From Pseudomonadota bacterium (GTDB lineage: Bacteria; Pseudomonadota; Gammaproteobacteria; Pseudomonadales; Azotimanducaceae), in contig JAACDS010000106.1 in assembly GCA_009936895.1 (NCBI GenBank), forward strand, positions 1 to 13,221: DNA of 13,221 nt, written 5' to 3'. Shown here piece by piece: positions 7,909-13,221 of the stretch. The notes under the pieces were generated by a model. The model saw only the letters and a program-made list of their open reading frames with translations, was not told the origin of the DNA and searched no databases. Numbering within the stretch: position 1 is the first letter of the stretch; each line of letters opens with the position of its first letter. A program made the translations under genes and the position numbers.

Positions 7909-8646
7909 ATGCGTTTGCAGAACAAAACCTGTATTGTGACGGGCGCAGGCGCCGGGATTGGATTTGCCACAGCAAGAGCCTTTGCGGATGAAGGAGCGAC
8001 CGTAATCGCGCTTGACCGTGATCAAGCGGGGCTATCAACCCTGGCAAGGCGACAAACCTCCTTGAACACTCAAATTCTGGACGTCACCGATGTCGACGCC
8101 GTCGTCGAGTTCTTTAAAGTTCAAGATAAGGCCGATGTCCTATTCAATTGCGCCGGTATGGTCGCCACGGGAGACCTCCTGACCTGCACGCCTTCAGATT
8201 TTTCACAGACTATGACCCTGAATGTGACAGCTACCTTCGACATGTGCCGCGCTGCCCTACCGGTAATGCTGGCAGGAAGCGGAGGCAGCATCATAAATAT
8301 GGGTTCGGTCATTTCGTCGATAGGAGCAGCGCCGGATCGCTTTGCCTATGGCACCAGCAAAGCGGCGGTAATCGGCATGACAAAATCTATCGCTCTGGAT
8401 TATGCGTCCCGAAATATCCGCTGTAATGCAATCTGCCCGTCGGCTGTCGAAACTCCTTCAATGTCACAACGGATCGAAGCCATGGATGATCCCGTCACCG
8501 CCCGCGCGGCTTTCGAAAGCCGACAACCCATTGGCCGCATGGCCTCACCTGCCGAAATTGCTGAAATGGCGGTTTATCTGGCTAGCGATCTGTCGGGTAC
8601 GGTCACCGGCAGTGTAATGGTCATGGACGGAGGCGCAAAGCTATGA
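7909..8646 (+). CDS. short-chain dehydrogenase/reductase (SDR), DHRS6/hydroxyacid-dehydrogenase-like
   Basis: A 245-residue classical SDR. Residues 11-18 (TGAGAGIG) are the dinucleotide-binding glycine motif. D37 at the end of the second beta strand (IALDRD) favours NAD+ over NADP+. NCAG (80-83) replaces the usual NNAG. The catalytic set is S133, Y147 and K151 (YGTSK), with one residue more than usual between Ser and Tyr. That spacing, the 245-residue length and segments such as FNCAG, INMGSV, KAAVIGMTKS and RCNAICP resemble the DHRS6/BDH2-type 3-hydroxybutyrate dehydrogenases and bacterial 2-keto-3-deoxy-fuconate dehydrogenases, so a hydroxy-acid substrate is plausible. AGGA lies 10 nt before the ATG. 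It starts 15 bp after dctM and overlaps the next gene by 4 bp. Confidence 0.9.
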   Translation: MRLQNKTCIVTGAGAGIGFATARAFADEGATVIALDRDQAGLSTLARRQTSLNTQILDVTDVDAVVEFFKVQDKADVLFNCAGMVATGDLLTCTPSDFSQTMTLNVTATFDMCRAALPVMLAGSGGSIINMGSVISSIGAAPDRFAYGTSKAAVIGMTKSIALDYASRNIRCNAICPSAVETPSMSQRIEAMDDPVTARAAFESRQPIGRMASPAEIAEMAVYLASDLSGTVTGSVMVMDGGAKL

Positions 8647-9650
8647 GCGCAAACGGTCCTATTTGCGCTGCTATCGTCGGTCTTGGTCGTTGGGGCCAGA
8701 ACTTGATGGCCGCAGCAACAAATAATCCGGACCATCCATTGCGCTTTGTACAAGGCGTCACCCGAACACCATCAAAGGCGGCACAGTTTACCAAACATCA
8801 TGGCATCCCTGTTTCCGATGATTATGACGCAATGCTGGAGAATCCGGCGATCCAAGCTGTCGTGCTGGCAACACCTCACAGCCAGCATTGTGACCAAATC
8901 TGCAAAGCCGCCAATGCGGGGAAACACGTCTTTGTCGAGAAACCTCTGGCCCTCACATTTGATGAAGCTCGACGCGCCATAGACACTTGCAATAACCAAG
9001 GCGTCACCCTAGCCGTTGGCTTCAATCGTCGTTTCTTACCCGCGTTTCAGGAACTGTATGACGCGCAGACCGCGGGCACTTTAGGGGCTCCGCTACATAT
9101 AGATGCCAATTTCTCAGGACCGTTTGGCTATCAATACAATGCAGATATGTGGCGGGGGTCAGTGTCGGAAAACCCGGCGGGCGGCATGGCAGCAATGGGC
9201 ATCCACATGCTTGATGCGATGATCCACCTTTTAGGCCCAGTCGAGAGCGTTTCCACTCTCAGCCGCCAACTGGCCATCGAAGCGCCACTGGACGATACGA
9301 CCAACGTACAACTTTTGTTCCAATGCGGCGCAACCGGAAGCCTGACAACTCTTATGGCAACCAATTCAATCTGGCGTTTACAACTTTTTGGCTCGGCCGG
9401 GTGGGGTGCCATGAAAGACCAGCACAATTTGGAATTGGCTTTGATCGATAAGGAGCCAAGGGTCATAGATTACGATGCCAACGACACGCTGGCCGCTGCA
9501 CTCGCCGCGTTTGCAGATTGCGCACACGGCCACGGAACGTTCCCCGTAACACACCAAGAAGCTTTGGCCGGCGTTGCCGCAATGGAAGCAATCTCACGAT
9601 CAGCAGCCAGCAACGGAGATAGAGTTTCTGTCACAACGGTTACTCCATGA
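8643..9650 (+). CDS. Gfo/Idh/MocA-family NAD(P)-dependent oxidoreductase
   Basis: A 335-residue protein with an N-terminal Rossmann domain (IVGLGRWGQN, residues 11-20) and the family's EKP motif at 99-101, where K100 is the usual catalytic/cofactor-contacting lysine. The C-terminal alpha/beta domain carries GIHMLDAMIHLLGP (186-199), giving the typical G-x-H-x-x-D pattern with H188 and D191. Characterised members oxidise hydroxyls of sugars, inositols or related polyols and hydroxy acids; this sequence alone does not say which. It overlaps both neighbours by ATGA, so three consecutive genes (SDR, this one, GAF protein) are translationally coupled. Two dehydrogenases back to back suggest successive or opposed redox steps on one intermediate. 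Confidence 0.9.
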   Translation: MSANGPICAAIVGLGRWGQNLMAAATNNPDHPLRFVQGVTRTPSKAAQFTKHHGIPVSDDYDAMLENPAIQAVVLATPHSQHCDQICKAANAGKHVFVEKPLALTFDEARRAIDTCNNQGVTLAVGFNRRFLPAFQELYDAQTAGTLGAPLHIDANFSGPFGYQYNADMWRGSVSENPAGGMAAMGIHMLDAMIHLLGPVESVSTLSRQLAIEAPLDDTTNVQLLFQCGATGSLTTLMATNSIWRLQLFGSAGWGAMKDQHNLELALIDKEPRVIDYDANDTLAAALAAFADCAHGHGTFPVTHQEALAGVAAMEAISRSAASNGDRVSVTTVTP

Positions 9651-10069
9651 GCCAACCAACAGGATTTCATGAATTAGAACGTCAATTGTCAGAAGTCATC
9701 GGGTTTCGCCTGTTCACTGTTTTACAAGTAGATTTGCCAGAGGTCGTGCGGCTTTATTCCAGCAATAGCGAGGCCTATCCAGTGACAGGTCGTAAGCTAA
9801 TGGGGCCAACACCCTGGGGCGCGCATGTCATAATCGAAGGGCAACCTTGGTTGGGCAATACTGCCGCCGATCTGAAATGGGCTTTTCCCGATCACGGGCT
9901 GATTGCATCGCTTGGCTGTGGTTCTTGCCTTAGCATACCCGTACTTGAGAATGATCAAACGCTCGGAACGCTCAATATTTTGGACGCCGAAGGGTGCTAC
10001 ACCCAAGATGACCTGATCCGTGCTAGCACCTATGCAACCTCAGCCATCCCACTGTTGAAATGCGTCTAA
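9647..10069 (+). CDS. small stand-alone GAF-domain protein
   Basis: A 140-residue cytoplasmic protein made of a single GAF-like domain with no attached output domain. Landmarks are RLYSSN (35-40), YPVTGRK (44-50), TPWG (55-58), WAFPDH (78-83), SLGCGSCLSIPV (88-99) and LGTLNIL (106-112). Cysteines are at 91, 94, 117 and 139. GAF domains bind small ligands. One lineage (free-methionine-R-sulfoxide reductase) is catalytic through cysteines, but I cannot align this protein to it by eye. From memory, similar single-domain proteins occur in alphaproteobacterial catabolic operons. The 4-bp overlaps place it firmly in the pathway, so a ligand sensor, an accessory protein or an enzyme are all possible. 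No strong ribosome binding site is visible; initiation probably depends on the upstream gene. Confidence 0.8.
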   Translation: MSQPTGFHELERQLSEVIGFRLFTVLQVDLPEVVRLYSSNSEAYPVTGRKLMGPTPWGAHVIIEGQPWLGNTAADLKWAFPDHGLIASLGCGSCLSIPVLENDQTLGTLNILDAEGCYTQDDLIRASTYATSAIPLLKCV

Positions 10070-10094
10070 CGAAAACCCTAAAGGAAACGCTCAG

Positions 10095-11327
10095 ATGACC
10101 GATATCCTCGTAAAAAATGCTCGCGTAATTGATGGCAGCCAAGACCGTCCTTCGGACGCAATCGACATCCGACTGTCTGATGGACATGTGCAAGAGGTTA
10201 GCGCATCGCTAAGCGCCCCCGACACTGCCACGGTGATAGATGCCAAAAACAGTTTTGTGATGCCTGGACTTATCGACGCCCATGTCCATGTGAATGCCCA
10301 GAACGCTAACCTAAAAGAAAATGCAGCCCTTCCAGACGCGATCGCCACTGTGGGAACGATGAACTTAATGCAGGCTATGTTGGCACGCGGCTTCACGACG
10401 GTTCGCGACCTTGGTGGTGCAAGCGGCCCATTGCGCAAAGCGATGGAGATGGCGCCCGTGCAGCTACCGCGCCTGAATATCTGCGGCAAGGCTCTATCGC
10501 AAACCGGTGGTCATACCGACCAGCGTGGACCATTCGACGACAGGCCTGTCCCCGCCTGGCCCGTGACGGTGGGGGCCATGGGCGTGATCTGCGATGGCGT
10601 ACCCGAACTACGCAAAGCTGCGCGAGAACAATTCCGCACTGGTGCCGACTTTCTGAAGCTGATGGCCAATGGTGGCGTGTCCTCGCCTTCGGATCCGATC
10701 CACTTTCTGGGGTTTTCACGCGAAGAATTAGTCGCGGCGGTGGAGGAGGCTACCAACGCAGGCTCTTATGTCGCCGCGCACCTATATACGGACGAGGCTA
10801 TTCTACGCGCTATAGAATGCGGCATCCGCTCATTGGAGCACTGTAATCTGATCACCTCCGAAACGGCGCGCCTCGCAGCGCAAATGGGCTGTATAGCCTG
10901 CCCGACGCTGATCACTTATGACAAACTGAAGTCCGAAGGGGAGTCGATGGGCCTGCCGCCCGCGTCCATTGCTAAGGTTGATGACGTCCGGCTGCGTGGC
11001 CTTGAATCGCTCACGATCATGCAAGATGCAGGCCTTCCCATGGCCTATGGCAGCGACCTTTTAGGCGGTATGCAACCACACCAGTCGGGCGAATTCGAAT
11101 TGCGTGGGCAAGTGTTGTCCCCCCTAACTGTTATCCGGAGTACAACAGTGATCGCTGCTGAACTGCTGAGTATGGAAGGTCTTATCGGCACCTTACAGCC
11201 GGGAGCATTTGCTGACCTTATTCTACTAGAGCGCAATCCGCTTGAGGATCTTTCGATATTTTCAGGCCAGGGAGAAGGCATTAAGACAATTGTCAAAGAT
11301 GCATCCATCGTCAAACATCTTGGCTGA
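10095..11327 (+). CDS. metal-dependent amidohydrolase, imidazolonepropionase/prolidase-like
   Basis: A 410-residue amidohydrolase-superfamily enzyme. Two short beta-sandwich strands flank a TIM barrel. The expected metal/active-site residues are all visible: H63 and H65 in DAHVHV after strand 1, K188 in FLKLMANGG (bridging, probably carboxylated lysine), H229 in AAHLYT, H249 in LEHCN and D321 in AYGSD. GGHTD (138-142) and the C-terminal GTLQPGAFADLILLERNPL are typical of the branch that includes Xaa-Arg/Lys dipeptidases and N-acyl amino-acid hydrolases. It likely has a binuclear Zn centre and hydrolyses an amide or peptide-like bond. It is last in the operon, 25 bp after the GAF gene, with AAGGAA (10081-10086) 8 nt before the ATG. 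Exact substrate unknown. Confidence 0.88.
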   Translation: MTDILVKNARVIDGSQDRPSDAIDIRLSDGHVQEVSASLSAPDTATVIDAKNSFVMPGLIDAHVHVNAQNANLKENAALPDAIATVGTMNLMQAMLARGFTTVRDLGGASGPLRKAMEMAPVQLPRLNICGKALSQTGGHTDQRGPFDDRPVPAWPVTVGAMGVICDGVPELRKAAREQFRTGADFLKLMANGGVSSPSDPIHFLGFSREELVAAVEEATNAGSYVAAHLYTDEAILRAIECGIRSLEHCNLITSETARLAAQMGCIACPTLITYDKLKSEGESMGLPPASIAKVDDVRLRGLESLTIMQDAGLPMAYGSDLLGGMQPHQSGEFELRGQVLSPLTVIRSTTVIAAELLSMEGLIGTLQPGAFADLILLERNPLEDLSIFSGQGEGIKTIVKDASIVKHLG

Positions 11328-11837
11328 TTATGCATCGCAGTTAGACCGTTACCATAATTTTTCGGACCTATCGGCTGTGTTAAAAGACAGCGCTGGGTAT
11401 CAACAAATGGACACTTCTCGTTCAATCGAAACGCTGGTCGGCTCGCTTTATTGCCGTTCGTTCGCGCTACAATATTGCTCAAAGTGAGCTTCTAATTGTC
11501 ATCCCCTGAAATGTTAATGAATGAACGCTTGAGCATAATAAATAAAGTCCAGTCACAGAAATCATAGTCCTCGGACGAGATCATTCACTTTCAAGCTATT
11601 TATTTTCTTTCCTGAGCTCGTTTAGAATTAGGTGGCTTTGCTACGGTTTCGGTCCAACAGCAGCAGCCAATGTGCGGGATCGCGACAGTCAAGCTGCAGG
11701 ATAGGCGGATCGTGCACCCAGTGTCTTGAAACTTTAGTATTGGCATGCTTCTGTCATATTGTTGGCCTTGGCCTTGCAAACTTTTCAATCCTTTAATCTC
11801 GAAAAGGTAGTACCGCTTAGGTCTGATAGCGCGTTCT
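11328..11837. other. 510-bp stretch without a supportable gene
   Basis: This lies between the convergent ends of the amidohydrolase and the M24 gene. Short open frames exist on both strands (for example about 11610-11700) but none has a start with a ribosome binding site, a recognisable motif, or a length above chance. The best hairpin is weak: GCTCA (11477-11481) with TGAGC (11485-11489), 3-nt loop, no long T-run. I therefore see no convincing terminator for the operon. Base composition falls toward AT from here on. Confidence 0.5.
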
Positions 11838-12986
11838 TTATGCTTCCAGCAATTGTAACTTATGCCGCGAGAGCCGTTCAGCGCCACTGTCGGTCACCAG
11901 TACTGAGTGGCCGAGAGTCATTGCGAGGCCAGTTGCACTATCTACCAAAATCATATGTAAGAAAAAAACTTGGTTGAGACGCATTAAAAGTGGATTACCT
12001 TGATAGAACATAGGAAATTCCACCCAAATTGGATTATAGACGGCTCCCATACCATAACCACAGGCCTGCAACTTTGCGTGGCTAAAACCGTGGGCGTTAA
12101 ACACTTCACTATGAGCTTCAAAAACTTCACCCATAGGTGCACCTGGCCGTATGGCATTTTCGCAAGCAGTTAAGGCCTCGGCTGCTGCATCATACATGCG
12201 CCTTTGAATAGTGTTGGCTTCGCCAATTATTATAGTGCGCATCATAGCGGCATGATAACGTGCAAATGCACCTGACCATTCAAGAGTAAGTTGATCTTTC
12301 TTGTCAAGATGCCGACGACCGGAGAAATACCGGACCAATAAAGCTCCAGGTCCAGAGCCTAATATGAATTCATTACCGGCATAATCGCCGCCGCCCTTAA
12401 AAACCGCGCCCTGCATAGCGGCTAGAATATCACCCTCAAAGGCACCGGCGTGGGTTCTATCAATCGCCGCATCAAGCGCATCGTCAGAGAGAGCAGCTGC
12501 CTTTCGGTGCATTGCAATTTCAGCTGAAGATTTTATCCGACGTAAATTTAACATTAAATCTGCGATATCTTGAAGGTTCGGAATAGCGTCGCGTAGCAAG
12601 CGACCATTAAAATCGGTTAAACCAACGGTCTGAGATTCATACCCTATTTTACCTTTAGTTAGGCCCAGTTCTGACAAAAGCTTAGCTAAATCTTTTGCTG
12701 GGTTTGCTCCCTCAACTTCATCCCAAATATGAATATGGTCTTCACTTAACGTTGATGTATATAAAGCTTGTCGTAAATCTGGTGCTCGCGTCAGCAAGTG
12801 AATGTCGCCTTTGCACGTCAGCACCATTGTTTGAAACAAAGAAAACCCAAAGGTATCATAGCCAGTAAGCCAGTAATGACTTTCGGGAGCAAACAACAAA
12901 ATAGCATCAAGTCCCTTTGACGATATTGCTGCGCTTGCAACGTCTTGCCGTTGTTTAAATTCTAAAGATGTAAAATGAATAGGCAC
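11838..12986 (-). CDS. M24-family (pita-bread fold) hydrolase, creatinase/ectoine-hydrolase-like, lacking usual metal ligands
   Basis: About 382 residues from a GTG at 12984-12986, chosen because GGAG (12993-12996) sits 6 nt upstream. The longer reading from TTG at 12998 adds four residues but would put that GGAG inside the gene. An N-terminal creatinase-type domain (YWLTGYDTFGF) precedes a C-terminal pita-bread domain. In the M24 metallopeptidases five Asp/His/Glu residues hold two metals. Here (numbering from the TTG) the corresponding places read LEWSGAFARYHAAMMRT (239-255), GYGMG (314-318), LNQVFFLHM (341-349) and LGHSVLVTD (362-370), so apart from a possible Asp-to-Glu at E240 the metal residues are missing. 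The YH-x4-RT pattern and LHMI resemble the creatinase/ectoine-hydrolase branch. Metal-free hydrolysis of a C-N bond of a small molecule is therefore more likely than peptidase activity. The gene is AT-richer than the operon. Confidence 0.8.
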   Translation of the reverse strand: MPIHFTSLEFKQRQDVASAAISSKGLDAILLFAPESHYWLTGYDTFGFSLFQTMVLTCKGDIHLLTRAPDLRQALYTSTLSEDHIHIWDEVEGANPAKDLAKLLSELGLTKGKIGYESQTVGLTDFNGRLLRDAIPNLQDIADLMLNLRRIKSSAEIAMHRKAAALSDDALDAAIDRTHAGAFEGDILAAMQGAVFKGGGDYAGNEFILGSGPGALLVRYFSGRRHLDKKDQLTLEWSGAFARYHAAMMRTIIIGEANTIQRRMYDAAAEALTACENAIRPGAPMGEVFEAHSEVFNAHGFSHAKLQACGYGMGAVYNPIWVEFPMFYQGNPLLMRLNQVFFLHMILVDSATGLAMTLGHSVLVTDSGAERLSRHKLQLLEA

Positions 12987-13021
12987 TTTTTTCTCCAATT
13001 ACATAAAGCATTTTGCTAGAA

Positions 13022-13050
13022 ATCATAAATTGAGACCCACACCTTACTAA
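13022..13050 (-). promoter_or_regulatory. weak candidate promoter of the M24 gene
   Basis: On the minus strand TATGAT (13022-13027) is a good -10 about 36 bp ahead of the GTG start. The best -35 at 17-bp spacing is the poor match TTAGTA (13045-13050), overlapping the stop of the small upstream frame. It is the only promoter-like sequence found in this AT-rich gap. Confidence 0.25.
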
Positions 13051-13193
13051 GCTATCTCAACCAGGCGGTTAATTAAATGAGATTTTACAAGGGGTGAGTC
13101 AGAAGGCAGCATTTTACGCAAGTCGTATTCACTTAGCGCACGCTCCGCCTTTGTTTGCTGCTTGCAAACTTGATCCGCCGTTATGGCCGCCAC
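13047..13193 (-). pseudogene. short coding-like fragment, possibly the decayed 3' end of a gene
   Basis: A minus-strand frame is open from just after a TAG at 13200-13202 to a TAG at 13047-13049, with a GTG at 13191-13193 as its only early start. The 48-residue reading ends in KAERALSEYDLRKMLPSDS and, after PLVKS, HLINRLVEIA, which looks like a genuine protein C terminus but is not recognised. No good ribosome binding site precedes the GTG. Another frame to its right reads EFGRDLEF before the TTTT at 13194-13197; with one T fewer it would join this frame as LEFVAAITADQ, suggesting a frameshifted remnant. It could equally be a very small gene. Confidence 0.3.
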
Positions 13194-13221
13194 AAAACTC
13201 TAAATCACGGCCAAACTCTTA

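Noticed and set aside
11045..11482. 145-codon minus-strand frame overlapping the end of the amidohydrolase
   Set aside because: Most of it is antisense to conserved amidohydrolase sequence, and the part beyond 11327 has no recognised motif or ribosome binding site.
11600..11887. 95-codon minus-strand frame overlapping the 3' end of the M24 gene
   Set aside because: It has no family signature and is out of frame with the gene it overlaps. Short frames are open on both strands here, so openness is not informative.
1..13221. tRNA/rRNA genes, CRISPR arrays, insertion sequences
   Set aside because: I found no cloverleaf-like segment, regularly spaced repeats, transposase motifs or terminal inverted repeats on either strand.

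Overview
The window looks like part of an alphaproteobacterial genome, most likely a marine Rhodobacterales (Roseobacter-type) organism. Reasons: moderately GC-rich coding, tight gene overlaps, a DctP/DctQ/DctM TRAP transporter embedded in a catabolic operon, and the hydantoinase/oxoprolinase gene pair typical of that group. This is inference from style and family content, not from a marker gene.

Layout. Bases 1-321 hold no complete gene: only a possible coding fragment running off the left edge and a perfect 12-bp palindrome (190-201). A GntR/FCD-family regulator lies on the minus strand (322-1083). The 144-bp divergent gap (1084-1227) carries a promoter-like pair in each direction, overlapping one inverted-repeat operator candidate. 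From 1228 to 11327 nine plus-strand genes are packed as one apparent operon: hydantoinase/oxoprolinase subunits A and B, the three TRAP transporter subunits (DctP, DctQ, DctM), a short-chain dehydrogenase, a Gfo/Idh/MocA-family oxidoreductase, a small stand-alone GAF-domain protein and a metal-dependent amidohydrolase. Junctions are overlaps of 8, 1, 4 and 4 bp or gaps of 15-82 bp. The largest gap, after dctP, holds a strong hairpin.

How they fit together (inference). The periplasmic DctP keeps the arginine that normally grips a substrate carboxylate, so the operon probably imports an organic acid through DctQM. HyuA/HyuB would open a cyclic amide or lactam with ATP, the amidohydrolase would cut a second C-N (amide or peptide-like) bond, and the two dehydrogenases would oxidise a hydroxylated carbon skeleton. 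The GntR/FCD regulator would switch the operon by binding a pathway carboxylate. The substrate cannot be read from the sequence.

Downstream, 11328-11837 has no supportable gene and the base composition drops visibly toward AT. A convergent minus-strand gene (11838-12986) encodes an M24 'pita-bread' protein of the creatinase/ectoine-hydrolase type that lacks the usual metal ligands. The last ~220 bp contain a weak promoter for it and a short, possibly decayed coding fragment. The AT-rich right end looks like a different genomic neighbourhood from the operon.
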